Shown here piece after piece: positions 1 through 11,945 of a DNA stretch of 64,000 nucleotides. The stretch is taken from NCBI GenBank assembly GCA_026686845.1, contig JAIVEN010000001.1:39796001-39860000 (forward strand), written 5' to 3'. Position numbers and translations under genes: made by a program. Source of the DNA: Adenanthera pavonina (taxonomy: Eukaryota > Streptophyta > Magnoliopsida > Fabales > Fabaceae). The notes below the pieces were generated by a model. The model had not been told where the DNA came from. It saw nothing but the letters and a program-made list of their open reading frames with translations, and ran no database searches. How positions within the stretch are numbered: position 1 is the first letter of the stretch; every line of letters starts with the position of its first letter.

Positions 1-786
1 CAAGTCATTCCCACCCCTCATCTTTTTTAATTTACACCTGCATGTATTTTTGTTTACTGGCTTAAGTGATTGATTATTCACTATTATTTTCTATAATGTA
101 GGATGTGTGTGTGTGTGTCTGAAATAATGGATTGGATCGAAATTTCTCTTTGGGTCGGTGTGCTGGTGAAACATATAAGAATATATAGTTGAAATTTACA
201 AGGTAGGTTTAGCCTTTAAATCATGTTTCAATTAATAACAACACGAGAAAAGAAGTAATAGAGCGGTGATGACGAATACACCCTCTATAATATAATTGGC
301 CAACTAATTAAATTGTACTCCAAAGTCCAATAATCAAGTCATTTTTCCGTTTTTTTTTATAATTAGATATTCTGAAATTTTATATTGGTTAAATGATGGC
401 AACCTCGTAGAGACACACACTGCCCCTCGGAAATGAGGTTTCTGGCTCCTTGGGGGTAGATGGTTTTATACACAACAATCATTTAAATGAAAGTACCCAA
501 TGGTATTATGGTTCTAAAATCTATACGCTTATGCCATCTTCAAAAGGGAAAATGACGCATGGGGACCTCTGTAGAATATTTAATTCCCAGAAGAACACAA
601 AACTTTTGAAGCACCTCAAAAAGACTTGATTCTTCTTAGTCAAAGAAATTTTTTCTACTTTCTGAAATTAGCCCTAATGACCTCTTCCTTTTACTTAGCC
701 CCCTACTTTCTCTTTCTCTATCTCTCTTCTTGAAATAAACTAGATTTTGAAGCCATGACTAAAGAAGCAACATAGAGACTACAGCA
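1..786. other. AT-rich non-coding DNA
   Basis: No supported gene. It holds a short GT microsatellite near 103-118 and pyrimidine-rich tracts around 700-730 that could be the leader of the fragment downstream, but nothing specific enough to call. Confidence 0.4.
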
Positions 787-1094
787 ATGGCGAAGAAGAA
801 AATGACATCATTGACTACTGCAAGGACTCATTGCCATTGTCTTGCTCCTCTTTCTTCTTCTTTTTCTTCTTCTCAGCACTCTCTCACTGACCTCTAACAT
901 TCTACCTCCATCTCCTTCTCCTTCCTCTTCTAACCTCTCACCATGGTGCTATTTGATATGATTTTGGGTAGGTGCAAATGGAGATAGGGCAGCCATAGTT
1001 CATCATTTCCAGTGGTGTGATGGTTTCAATTTCTCAGATCCAATGCCTGATGTGGACCCTCAAGGATCAATGCTCTACGAACCCAGAAAATCGA
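787..1094 (+). other. Unrecognised exon-like protein fragment, probably broken
   Basis: An ATG at 787 opens a short lysine-rich N terminus (MAKKKMTSLTTA). A change of frame then gives a leucine-rich, membrane-anchor-like stretch followed by a Ser/Pro-rich segment around 815-945. A further open stretch at about 970-1090 reads as a charged soluble segment containing HHFQWCDGF and MLYEPRKSN. The pieces sit in different frames and stop where the decayed retrotransposon begins. I do not recognise the family. It may be a truncated host gene cut by the insertion, or chance coding. Confidence 0.25.
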
Positions 1095-2229
1095 ATTATT
1101 TGCTAAGTGGAATATAAATCAAGTTTGTAAGCATTGTTGTTGACTCGCTTCAAGACTTGACAAGGTCCATCTGCACATTGCTACAACTTTGATTTTCTTT
1201 GTTCATGAAATCTTTCCTTTCTCAGATGTACCCAAACCCAATCACTGGGTTCAAATACAACTTTTCTACGACCATTGTTAGTTTGTTTGGCATATTCTGT
1301 ATGTTCTTCTTTTCAATGTTAGCTTTTACTTTAGTATGAAGATCCTACACAAACTCGGTTTTTTTCTTATCATCAAGGTTAGCTTTCTCATTATAAAGTA
1401 GAGGCAGAATATCAAGAGGAGTCATAGGGTTAAAGCTATATACAATCTCAAAGGGGGAATATGATGTAGTTGAATGCACAACCCTATTATATGCAAATTC
1501 TATGTGAGGCAAAAAAAATTCCTATTTCTTCAAATTTTTCTGAATTATGGTACGCAACAATATGGTGAGTGTTTTATTTACTACTTCAGTTTGACCATCA
1601 GTTTGTGAATGTGCGGTAGTGAAAAACAAAAGTTTATTTCCTAATTTACTCCCTAAAGTATGCAAAAAATGACTTAGGAACTTAATATCTCTATCACCTA
1701 CAATTGTTTTAGGAATACTATGTAATCTCACAACTTCTTTGAAAAACAAATCAGCAATATATATGGCATCATGAGTTTTTGAACATGCAATAAAGTGTGT
1801 CATCTTGCTGAATCTATCAACCACAACAAAAATACTATCCTTACCACTAGGAGAACGTGGTAATCCCAATACAAAATTCATAGATATATTAGTCCAAGGT
1901 TGTTCGGGAACGGGTAAAGGGGTATAGAATCTATGTGCATTAACTCTAGATTTTGCATGCTTGCAAGTAACACATCTTTCACACACAAAATCAACATCTT
2001 GCTTCATAGAAGGCTGGTAAAAGTGTTCATGCAAAATTTTTAAAGTCTTATGAATTCCAAAATGTCCCATTAACCTAGCACCATGAGTTTCTTTGACAAG
2101 TAATTCACGTAAAGAACAGTGAGGAATACATAACTTATCTTTCTTAAAGAGGAATCCATCAAATCTATAGAAATCTTGGAAGCTTTTCACATGATTCCCA
2201 AATTTTTGCAAAATCTGAATCCAAAGCAT
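1095..2229 (-). pseudogene. Integrase pseudogene, CRM copy A
   Basis: Integrase inserts the cDNA into the genome. The first 235 codons contain the zinc-binding H..H..C..C region ([30 protein letters not shown]) and the core with [12 protein letters not shown] (catalytic Asp of copy B replaced by Asn), [12 protein letters not shown] and [10 protein letters not shown] (Glu). A stop after QKNLKK near 1522 is followed in the same frame by [19 protein letters not shown] and [14 protein letters not shown], then more stops and a frameshift. GPY/F-like pieces ([25 protein letters not shown]) run to about 1095. Clearly homologous to, and more decayed than, the integrase of copy B. Confidence 0.85.
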
Positions 2230-2277
2230 ACAATCCCTTAATCAATTCAAAACCAAGCAATTTAGCATGTAAAGAAG

Positions 2278-2715
2278 TTAAAAGAGAATACCTTCGTGAA
2301 AGTGCATAAGCCGCAACATTATCTTTACCTTATGCTTAAAAATATATGGGAATGTATCAATAAATTCCATCCATTGAGCATGTTTCTTGTTCAACTTACC
2401 TTGTGAATTCAAGTACTTTAAACTATCATGATCTGAGTGAATGATGAACTCTTTTAGCCATAGATAGTATTGCCATGTCTTTAAGGCTCTTTTCAATGCA
2501 TAGAGTTCTTTCTCATAGGTAGAGTAGTTTAAAGTTGGGCTACTAAGTTTCTCACTAAAGTAAGCTATGAGTTTGTTGTCTTGCATAAGAACAGCAGTTA
2601 TTCCTACCCCAGATGTATCACATTCAATTACACACAATTTATTAAAATCAGGAAGTACAAGAAGTGGTGCATTAGTGAGTTTGTGTTTTAAAGTGTTGAA
2701 TGCTTTCTCATGCAC
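2278..2715 (-). pseudogene. RNase H domain remnant, CRM copy A
   Basis: Continues the RT on the minus strand. It carries [71 protein letters not shown] and [13 protein letters not shown], the usual gypsy RNase H series with its Asp/Glu/Asp residues. The end ([16 protein letters not shown]) is shifted out of frame relative to the expected NVVADALSR-type motif. Confidence 0.8.
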
Positions 2716-2721
2716 CTCACC

Positions 2722-3720
2722 TCACCTAAAGATTACATTCTTCTTAACTAGATCATTGAGAGGTGCTACTATGGAAAATAAATCTTTAAGAAACATCCGA
2801 TAAAAACTAGCTAAGCCATGAAAACTTTTTACCTCATTTGTATTCCTCGGGGTTGGCTTCTCTTGGATTACTTTCACCTTGTCTTCATCTACTCGGATTC
2901 CTTGAGCTCGTACAATAAAACAAATGAAGAAAACATAATCCAAGCAAAAGGAGCATTTTTTTAGATTTGCAAAGAGCCTATTTTTCCTAAGAATAATGAG
3001 AACTTCATGCAAATGCATGACATGATCATCTAGACTCTTGCTATACACTAAGATATCATTAAAATAATCTACAACAAATTTTCCAATGAATGAACGGAAA
3101 ATATGATTCATGAGACTCATGAAGGTGCTAGGAGCATTGGTCAAACCAAAAGGCATAACTAACTATTCATAAAGTCTAAACTTAGTTTTAAAAGCAGTTT
3201 TCCATTCATCACTTTTTTTCATTTTAATTTGGTGATATCCACTCCTAAGATCAATTTTGGAAAACAACGATGTATCATGCAATTCATCTAATATATCATC
3301 TAACCTAGACATAGGATAGCGATATTTTACTGTCATTTTATTGATGACTCTACAATCCACACACATTCGCCATTTGTCATCTTTCTTTGGTACTAGAATC
3401 GCCGGTATTGCATAAGGACTCAAACTTTCTCTCACGAATCCCTTTCTCATGAGTTCTTCAACTTGGTGTTGAATTTCTGTTGTTTCCTATAGATTTGCTC
3501 TATATGTTGGATGGTTGGGAATGGTAACTCGAAGCATGAAATCAATGCGATGTTCTATACCTCTTATGGGAGGTAGGCCATCTGGTATTTCTTTTGAAAA
3601 GAGATCTCCAAACTCCTGCAATAGAGAAGAAACACTAGAGGGCATAGAGGAATCAAGTTGGTTAGTGGATAAATAAACATCCTTGTATAGAAGTACAAAG
3701 ATTTCTTGCCTCGCACACAA
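2722..3720 (-). pseudogene. Reverse transcriptase pseudogene, CRM copy A
   Basis: RNA-dependent DNA polymerase of the element. Visible in order: the pre-RT linker with HRIDF near 3550; [18 protein letters not shown] and [15 protein letters not shown] (fingers/palm); [14 protein letters not shown] containing a catalytic Asp; then MPFGLTNAPSTFM and the YFDD-type box. The box reads YFNDI near 3065, so a catalytic Asp has become Asn. A stop replaces Trp just before MPFGLTN (near 3160), and another interruption lies near 3450-3487. About 330 residues of RT are recognisable, but the gene is non-functional. Confidence 0.85.
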
Positions 3721-3909
3721 TGTTCTTTTTACCTCTCCTTTTGTGCTACCAAGCTCATTTTGTTATTTTTCTCACTCTTTCTTACTTTCTTCTCTTTTTT
3801 CCACACTTTTTCACTTTTCTCTCTTTTTTCATTTTTCTAGATTTTTTTATCTCATTCTTCCCTTTTTCTCTCTTATTTTGATCTTTTGATTTGTTCTAAT
3901 TCTGAATTT

Positions 3910-4280
3910 TCAATTAGTCTTTGTATGTTTTAAAAGGAGGTAGAGGAGTAAGTGTGACTTGTTTCCCATGGAACTTGAAGTAGTAAAAGTTCTTGCACCC
4001 ATCATGATTGACATATCTATCATACTGCTATAGGCGACCAAGTAACAAATGCCCAGTAGATATAGGTGTAACATCACATAACACCTTATCTGTATACTTC
4101 CCAACAGTGAAAGTAACGAAACTTGCTTAGAAACTTTAACTTCACCATAATCAGTCAACCATTGCAACTTATATAACCTTGGATGCTTAATCAGAGGTAA
4201 ATTCAATTTTTCAATAAGTAAAGTACTAGCCACATTAGTACAGCTACCACCATTAATGACTAGACTACATATCTTATCTT
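3910..4280 (-). pseudogene. Aspartic protease remnant, CRM copy A
   Basis: The frame reads LVINGGSCTNVASTLLIEKL near 4265-4205. This fits a retroviral-type protease active-site region in which Asp is expected; here the position after VI is Asn. A frameshift around 4110 moves the second half (LLLGRL, then a DRYVNHDG-like stretch) into another frame. The order gag, PR, RT supports the call. It is inactive by the frameshift and probably by the lost catalytic Asp. Confidence 0.6.
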
Positions 4281-4437
4281 AGATAAGACACATAGAATGG
4301 AAGAGCAGTTCCCTTTGTTCATCATTATGCTCTTCTTTTGGTTGAATGCTAAGAGCACGCCTTGTCACACAAATGTCTCGGCTAATGGGATGATCATATT
4401 CATCTTCTGAGACATAAGATAGAGGAGGGGTTTTAAG

Positions 4438-5489
4438 ATCATCATTTTCTTCTTAATCATCATCATTGGAGCTTGCATATTTCATATCTCCACTATCAAG
4501 TAGTAAGACTTTCCTCTTGTTGGGACATTGGTCAGCAATGTGTCCAAATCCTTGACACCTGAAGCAGCGAGTGTCTCGAGATTTAGAAGACATGGAAGTA
4601 TCAGTGTTGCTCTTTGAAGGAACAAATTTGGTTTTGTAATCATCTCTAGACTTCATAGCAAATTTGGCCTTTGAAGGCTCTTCCTTTGTTTTGGCTTCTT
4701 TTGCTTTGTAGATAGGATTATTTCTCCAGTTGGTGGATGAGTTAGACTTCCTATTCTTTAATTGCCTCTTAATATGGATTGCCTTGTAGAGTAATTCCTC
4801 CATGGTAACATAGTTTTTAAGCTCAATTTTATCTCTGATTTCATATCTTAACCCACAAATAAAGCGGGCCATAGTTTGCTCAATATCTTCTCAGACATCA
4901 GCTCGGATCATGAATAGCTCCATTTCTTTGTAATACTCATTAACAGATATCGATCCCTGTTCAAGAGCTTATAATTTAATATGTATGTCACGAAAATAAT
5001 AGTTAGGAATATACCTCTTCAGCATAAGAGTTTTCATCTCGCACCATGTGTTGACGGGTTCTTCACCATATCTTCTTCTATTTCTTTGCAATTGATCCCA
5101 CTAGACACTTGCATATTCAGTGAATTCAAAGGCTGCAAGTTTCACCTTCTTTTCTTCTGAGTATTCATGACATTCAAATATCATCTCCATTTTTCTTTCC
5201 CATTCAAGATATGCATTAGGATCACATCTTCCTTGGAAAGAAGGAATTTTAAGCTTGATGCTGCCTAAATCATTATCTCGTTGGAAGGAAGATTTTTTCT
5301 GAAAAAGGAATCATGTTCTGAATTTACTTCATCATCTTCAAAGAGGCGAAATCTTGACTTTTTGCCTCTAATTTTAGATTTTATGTTTTTCATGTTAGCT
5401 CTCATATGCTTGAATTGATCACACAAGGCTTTGAGAGTAACTTTCAAATCTAATTCACATTCTATTTCACTTTTAGACATATTTGCCAA
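4438..5489 (-). pseudogene. gag pseudogene of CRM copy A
   Basis: Gag is the nucleocapsid/capsid precursor of the retrotransposon. An ATG at 5489 opens MANMSKSEIECELDL, which stops near 5265. Capsid-like sequence continues in other frames between about 5260 and 4870 with multiple stops. The frame then reopens at 4872 (ARFICGLRYEIRDKIEL) through a basic region to a CCHC zinc knuckle, CFRCQGFGHIADQC, near 4570-4520, and an acidic tail. The knuckle cysteines and histidine are intact, but the gene as a whole is interrupted by stops and indels and cannot give a full Gag. Confidence 0.75.
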
Positions 5490-6159
5490 CCTGTAAAAAT
5501 TTAAAAAAGAGAGAAAAAAAATTTTTTTGTGAAAGAAAACTCACTCCCTCTTTTCACATGTTTAACTCAATTCTTATGTAAAATTCACTCATATTTACAC
5601 TCTTTTTGACTTTTTCTAATAATGAGCTTACACTCTCTTTTATCTTTTATCACTCACACTAATATCTTGTAGTACTCTTAGTAGAATCAAGGAGACTTAA
5701 TCAAGAGAATTTTGTATATGTGACAATCAATATATAATTTTGGAGTTCAAAGAAATCAAGATAAAACTAAGAATAAGTTAAAGCAAATCTCTAACTTGAC
5801 GACTAGGAGGATGAAAGATAATAAGATTAAAGGGAATATTCTTACGAAAAAAATATTACACCAAGAACGATGTCTAGATCAATAAATATGCAAACTTTCT
5901 ATATTCTTGACTTTCTTTTTTTTCTCTCTTTTTTTTTTTGCCTTTCTTTCTTTCTCTTTTTTTTTTGGCTTTTTTTTTAATTCATCCAAGCCACCGAAGA
6001 ATTTTCAGCAAACAATAATTCTCAGAAAGAAATTAATTCAATCAATGAAATAATAACAACTTAAATGATAGAAGTTGGGAAAGAATGGTTCAAAACATAA
6101 TTTCTCATGTTCTTGGGCCAGAAAGAATAATTTATGCGATTTCAAGAAAAAGTGGGTAA
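5490..6159 (-). other. Leader between LTR and gag, copy A
   Basis: On the minus strand this is the region upstream of the gag ATG at 5489. It is AT-rich with long homopolymer runs (poly-T/poly-A tracts near 5915-5985). No gene and no recognisable tRNA primer-binding site were found. Confidence 0.35.
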
Positions 6160-7146
6160 AGGTACTAACCGGACACCAGAAAAGAAAAAAACGAACTGGA
6201 AGAAGGAAGAAACGAATGAGTTTTTTTTTTTTTTGAAGGAGCTGAATCTGATTTGGGAAGGAGAAGACGAACCTGGACTTTAGATGGAAGGCACAAGAAC
6301 GATGACGGATCTAGACGAAGGCGCGATAATGGCGGACGCTGGACTTGAAGATCTGGAATTTTGGGAATGAAGACGCGTATGACAACCGAGAGAGGAAGAC
6401 AGTGTTTGCAGGAGTAAAGGTGCGTTTGCTGCTGAACTAATTTGAAGATAAGCGTGAAACAAAGGGGAGAGATGATGAAAACTCTGAAATGAAGATAGAT
6501 CAATTCTTTTTATAAGTTGAAATTTATATTCTAGAAAGAACACAAAAAATTAATAAAATTCACTAATTGTATAAAATCTGAATATTATTAATTTGTGTAA
6601 AAAGTGGCACTACAAAATATTTATAAATAGGAAAAAAAATAAATTCTAATAAATATTTAAAAGTTATCAGATAAAGATTAGATTTATTTAATAAAATTCA
6701 AACTAAATTAAATTAAATCTAAGTCTATGATTGGTCCATTTGAATACAACTAGGAAACCACAAAATTACCCCAATTCTACTTTAAATCAAATCAATTAAA
6801 ATAAAGATAAAATAAATAAATCTGAAAAATTATCCTAAAAATAATTAAAATGTCCTATTAAGTAAACTCTTCTATTATTAAGTCTTGATTCAGGAATTGA
6901 GCCTCACTTGAAACTTGGACTTGAATTAAAATTATTATTCTTTTTTCAACAATGGGCTTAGAAGCCTCTTGCTCCTCAAACATGGACTCATCTTCCTATA
7001 ATTTTTAGATCAAGCCTTGTAATGCTTCCTTCATAGCTTTAGTTCGATCTCGAGTCATTGAACTTCCAATAGCTTGTAATGGATTATTTGAGACATTAGA
7101 TCTCCATTATTGAATTTATAAGTTATGCATTGGATGGTCTCCATCA
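6160..7146 (-). repeat. Putative 5' LTR of CRM copy A
   Basis: The minus-strand sequence starts TGATGGAGACCATCCAATGC at 7146 and soon encodes IGSSMTRDRTKAMKEALQGLI. This corresponds to the pol-end/CR-like peptide found just inside the 3' LTR of copy B (14695 onward). A TATA-like TTTATAAAT lies near 6620-6630. The start is well supported; the inner end near 6160 is an estimate, since I see neither a clear CA terminus nor a primer-binding site. Confidence 0.5.
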
Positions 7147-7409
7147 GTGCCACCTTCTTAGATTTGTTCTCAATTTTTTAGATCTCTTCTATCTTTTGAA
7201 TGAAATCTCGTAATTGTGCAATTGAGATTGACTTCTTGGTTGTGATAAAATTAATTTTATTTAATCTGTGTTCCTGTGTGTGTAATTTTGATTCAGTTTG
7301 ATTTTTGGTGGCTAGAGGTTGGTAGAAGTAGGTTGGTTGGAGCCATGAATTGGTCCACCATCCTTAGAAAATTAGTTGAATAATGGATGAAATTATTCCA
7401 ATAAAAGTG
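7147..7409. other. Non-coding flank
   Basis: No gene seen. A segment at about 7361-7406 (containing AATGGATGAAATTATT) recurs at 8221-8270 with a few changes, showing that the downstream repeat-rich DNA extends into this stretch. Confidence 0.35.
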
Positions 7410-9305
7410 TTACACCTTTTAGAAATTTACAACTCCATATTAGATATTTACAGTTTATTTATAGGAATTTACAACTTTATGTAAAAAATTTACTTTATGG
7501 GCATTTACTTTAAGTTGCAAATGGCCTCAAAAAAGGTTATAAATTTCTTATGCGGAGTTGTAAATTTGATAACAAAAGTGGTAAGCATCTGAGTTGTAAT
7601 GGCCTATAAAAAATTGTAAATTTATGAGTTCAAGCAGTAAATTCATATAAAAGAGTTAAAAGTATGAGTTTAAAGAGTTCAAAATATTTGAGTTGTAATT
7701 GCCTATAAAAAAGTTATAATTTCCTATAAACAAATTGTAAATATGTGAGATGATGTAAATGTGTTGAAGTAAATTTCTAACTTCAAGTACTAGATTCCCA
7801 TAAAAGAATTCAAAGTATTTGAGTCGTAAATTTTTAAAATCAAGTTGTATATTCCATTAGAGAAGTTGTAAATGTGAGATATAGTTGTAAATACCCATCG
7901 AGTAAATTTCTGACATAGTTATAAATTTCTATAAATCAGGTGTAAATATATAACATGGAGATTTGATGGGACCCTAATTGCTCCATTAAAGTGGTAAAAA
8001 CCTACTATTCCTTCTATATAAGAATGCTTCTCTCCCTTAAATACATGAGCTTAATTTATGGGTATGGGAGTTTTGCTGGGTCTCAAAGCAAATAAGGAAA
8101 TGGGGTTGGAAAAAGAAAACTTCAAGTAGAGAAATATGTTGGAATTGTTTATTGAGATAGTGAAAATAAAGCTCAAGGGGTACATTTAGTTAAATAAAGC
8201 TCAAAAACTTGAAACCACAATCCTTGAAAATTAATTAGTTAAATAATGGATGAAATTATTACAATAAAATTCTGAAGCAAAGAACAAAAAGAGTTGAGAA
8301 ATTTAGTTGACTTAAAAGAACATTTAATGGAATAAAAAAGCTCAACAACGAGAACATAATCCTCAGAAAATTAGTTAATTCTTTTTAACTAGTTGTAAAT
8401 TTCTAAGTTAGAGTTGTAAATGCCAAGATATCCAACTTTTCTTATCTATTTTATTCTAATTCAAGATTTTATTAGAACAATTTTCAATCTCATGTCTGGA
8501 ATTTGACAAGTCATTTAATTGAAAAAAAAAATAGGTATCTTAACATTTACAATTCTATCTCTGGAATTCACAACTCCATACAAATTTACAATTTGTATAT
8601 AGGTACTTACAACTCTATCTCAGAAATTGGGTATCTTGATATTTGCAACTTAAATTAAAAAATCTACAACTTTTTTATAGGTATTTACATTTTCATCTCA
8701 GAAATTTGGTATCTTGGCATTTATAGCTCTATTTTAGAAATTTACAACTTCATCTAAAAAATTTACAACTTGTATATAGGTATTTGTAACTTTGTCTAAG
8801 AAATTGGGTATGTATATTAAATTACGTATATTGGCAATTACAACTCTATCTAAAAAATTTACAACTTTTTATAGGTGTTTACGACATTTTAGAAATTGTG
8901 TATCTTAGCATTTATAATAACTCCATATCAAATATTTACTTTTTTATTAGAATTTACAACTTTATTTTTTGAAATTTACAACTCATTTATAGGTATTTAC
9001 AAGTCTATTTCAGAAATTTATAACTTGTATATAGTTATTTACAACTCATAATTTTATTCCAATTTCGGAGATCAAGTTATAAAGGAAGTTGTTATTACCA
9101 GTAAAATTGTTGTGAATTTCTAAGATCAAGTTGTGAACAAGATACCCAATTTCTGAGATATGAATTGTAAATTTTTAAGATGAAATTGTAAATGTCAAGA
9201 GATCCAATTCCTGAAATGGAGTTATAAATATGTATAAGCAAATTATAAATTTCTAAGATAAAGTTGTAAATTCTAAAGATAGAGTTGTAAATGTCAAGAT
9301 ATCTA
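7410..9305. repeat. Degenerate short-repeat array in both orientations
   Basis: Dozens of diverged copies of a roughly 20-30 bp motif around TTTACAACT...AGAAATT. The motif runs in one orientation at 7420-7520 and 8540-9060, and as its reverse complement (AGTTGTAAATTTCT-like) at 7545-7960, 8390-8420 and 9065-9300. Companion words such as GGTATCTTGGCATTTACA and GATATCCAA recur. A ~45 bp direct repeat links 7361-7406 with 8221-8270. The layout resembles a foldback or Mutator-like element end rather than a simple satellite. No coding region. Confidence 0.6.
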
Positions 9306-9650
9306 GGACCTGTTTAATTCACGTTTTCAAACCAGTTTTTTTACTTTTGAAAATAAGCTTATTTTTTATAAAATATTCTAAAGAATAGAAAAAAAAGAAT
9401 AAAAAAACTCAAAAACATCTTTAAAGTTTTTTACATTTTTTGTTCTAAAAAAATAAAAAAATACAAAAAATACTTAATGGTAAAATTATAAAGTTTGAAT
9501 AATCCATTTTAACATTTACTAGTTATGATTTTAGTAACAATTATTCAAATAAATGATTTTTATTATCTTATTTTCAAAACTTGTTTTAGAAAACAATTCT
9601 ATAAAACTGTTTTGAAAATATTAAAATAGATAACGCATTTAAACAAGCCC
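9306..9650 (+). mobile_element. MITE, PIF/Harbinger-like, copy 1
   Basis: Begins GGACCTGTTTAATTCACG and ends with the inverse type CATTTAAACAAGCCC. It is flanked on both sides by CTA (9303-9305 and 9651-9653), consistent with a 3-bp target duplication. The interior is shared in the same orientation with 34076-34432, for example ACATTTACTAGTTATGATTT. Family assignment rests on the GGRCYTGTTT-type end and the 3-bp duplication. Confidence 0.65.
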
Positions 9651-10630
9651 CTAATTTCCTTGTTTTTATTTTCTTTATTTTTACTTTTCTGTCTCATAAT
9701 TTTTCTTTAAATTAAACTTAAACTTTATCCTACAATTAATTTAATTTTCTTGAATCATCATTTAATAGGATAGATTTTATATTTTATTTAATTAAAAATA
9801 TAGTCTATTTAATGTAACATTTTTTAAGGTTATGGTCCATTAAAATTAAATTTTGAAGGGACATTTTGATTAAGATAAAAAGATCTTTATAAAAATTTCA
9901 TTTCTCAACTTTTCTATTTTTTTCATTTTTATTTATTCATTTGTATCCGTGTTTATTTCTTTGGTCCACATTTTTCTTCTTGCTTCATTTACCGTCAACC
10001 AATCTCGCCTTCTCTTCTTTATTATTATTCGAGCTTCGTTTTCAAAGGAGAAGCGGCGGCCTCTCTCCCATCTCGCCTTCTCTTCCGATTTTTTTTCTTT
10101 TCTTCTTCGAATTCCTCAATTTCTCCCAACTTCCTTCAAGTTTCAGTGAATCTCCTCCGCACCCACACTGCTTTGAGCTCCCTCCAACGTTTCAAAAGGC
10201 GCGCCAACTTTTCTTGACGATTTCTGATTTTATTTCTGTCAATCATCGTATAATATGACTGCGGCAATTTTGTAAAGCAAATAAAATTTTCCCGACGCAT
10301 TAGGATCCTCCTAAATTGTTTCAAAAGTTTCAGGTCTTTATGGGTGTTTAACATTCTTCCAGGGGTCTCCATTTGTCATTTTCCCTCTTCAAAATGTGCT
10401 CATAAATAGGTCACTGTTTTCAATAACAGCAAAGAAGTGCGAAAGTAATCATGAAAAAACAAGAAAATTATTTATATAATGTGTAGGGTACATTTTTATT
10501 ACTACTCCATCCATTTTAAAATACAGGATAAATTTATTGGGGATTAATATTTTAAAATATAAATCACTTTATAAAAATTAGTAACTATTTAATATTTTTT
10601 TTTCAATTTTTACTCTATTAATAATCTATA
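9651..10630. other. Non-coding DNA with pyrimidine-rich leader-like stretch
   Basis: AT-rich, except for a CT-rich, GC-richer stretch at about 9940-10210 that resembles a plant 5' untranslated leader. Short open frames there lack family features and overlap one another. A Stowaway-like end (TACTCCATCCATTTTAAAAT) is near 10502 without a partner. Confidence 0.35.
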
Positions 10631-10634
10631 TAGC

Positions 10635-11020
10635 ACCGATACGGATACGTGTATCGGATACGATACGATATAATATAAAAGATATGACAATTTTTAAAAT
10701 TTTATGATACGGGTGCGAGAGATATTAATATATATAATATTATTTATATAATTATTTATATGTATAATTAATCAATTTATCTATTAAGATAAAAATAAAT
10801 ATTAAATATTCTAAAAAGTATAGTATAAATGTTAAAATAAACCATAAAATATTTATAACAATTTTAAATAACCTTATTTTAATGTAAAAATTTGAAGTGA
10901 TATAAATGGGTATAAAATGGTATGGATTGATACGTATGAACAAATATGATACACACATCGTATCATATCGTGTATCGGATACGGATGCGTTTACTTGTTT
11001 AAAGTATCGTTGCTTCATAG
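10635..11020. mobile_element. Putative MITE with GATACG-rich ends
   Basis: Left end: AGCACCGATACGG followed by GTGTATCGGATACGATACGA. Right end: the inverse CGTATCATATCGTGTATCGG and AAAGTATCGTTGCTTCA. The middle is almost pure AT. Terminal inverted similarity of ~40 bp around an AT core fits a MITE, possibly hAT. Exact borders and target duplication were not resolved. Confidence 0.45.
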
Positions 11021-11389
11021 TTAATGATAGTATTGAATTATGAGAAAGAAAAGTTAAAAAATTATGGAGAAAAAGAATAATTTATTTTTATCCTATTTAA
11101 TAAGGATAATTTTAAAAAATTATAAAAATTTTTAAAAGAATTAATTTTTTTTAGTGCATGCGAGGTAAACATGACATTGGACCATAACAGACATTCAATG
11201 ACTTAAAGAAAAATGATCATCTTTCTTGCTTTTCACCTTTAGAATGATATAGTGTTATATGTCTTTCAAGTGAACTCAACTTTCATGGTCACAATCTGTC
11301 TTAAAGCCATTAGTCATCTATCCAAAGCATGTTATACTTCTAATATTATTTTTCAAAAGCTCATTTAGTTCTTCTAAGGTGTTATATGT

Positions 11390-11945
11390 GAGGTTCAAAA
11401 AATTAGATTGAACTGGTCAGTTTGACGGGTTCAACTTGGAACCGGTGCTAAGTTTGGTTTAAATATGGCAAACAATTGACCAATCTCAAAATTAGTGAGA
11501 ATAGGTGGAAAACCAGCCCAACCAATAATAAATTGGTAGAAAACTAGTTGAACCAATAAAAATTTTTTTTTTTTAATTTTTAATTTTTTTATTTTTATGA
11601 TGAAATAGCATTTCTTTTAATACTAAATAATATTATGTTTGTATAAATATTTTTCTTTCTATATTATAATATTGTATAAATATTAATATGATATATAATT
11701 ATTAATAATGATAAATTTAGTTAACAAATAATATAAAAATAGAGTATTAATTGACTATTTTGAATTTAAAATATGATTATTGATGAATATTAACTTGTTT
11801 ATATTTTAATATTAGATTATGAAAATTATTAATAGTATTTCTTAATTTTCTATAAAACATATAAAATTAAAAAATTATTAATTTTATTACTACTAATTTA
11901 ATTTTGCTTGAACCATTGAATTATACGTCCAACGAGTAACATACC
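11390..11945 (+). repeat. Dispersed repeat, copy 1
   Basis: A repeat beginning with GGTTCAA-, GAACTGGTCAGTTTGAC- and AACCGG-containing sequence followed by an AT-rich core. The core is recognisably shared, in the same orientation, with about 62540-63240 (both contain TATGAAAATTATTA, AGTTTTCTT-like and TTTAATTTTCTATA words). No coding. Element class unknown; borders approximate. Confidence 0.4.

Larger units (their letters stand above)
1095..7146 (-). mobile_element. Decayed Ty3/gypsy chromovirus, CRM-type, copy A
   Basis: Read on the minus strand the order is LTR, gag with a CCHC knuckle, protease, reverse transcriptase, RNase H, integrase, which is the Ty3/gypsy order. The integrase and its GPY/F-like tail closely resemble those of copy B (12.7-15.6 kb). 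The 5' LTR begins with TGATGG and encodes a short MTRDRTKAMKEALQGLI peptide, as in CRM chromoviruses where pol overlaps the LTR (family knowledge). Similarity to pol is lost near 1095 just after the INT tail, so the 3' LTR is missing. Many stops and frameshifts show it is dead. Confidence 0.85.

Noticed and set aside
9941..10258. 105-codon open frame with Leu/Phe/Ser-rich sequence
   Set aside because: CT-rich DNA open in several frames; no splice structure or family likeness. Kept only as leader-like sequence.
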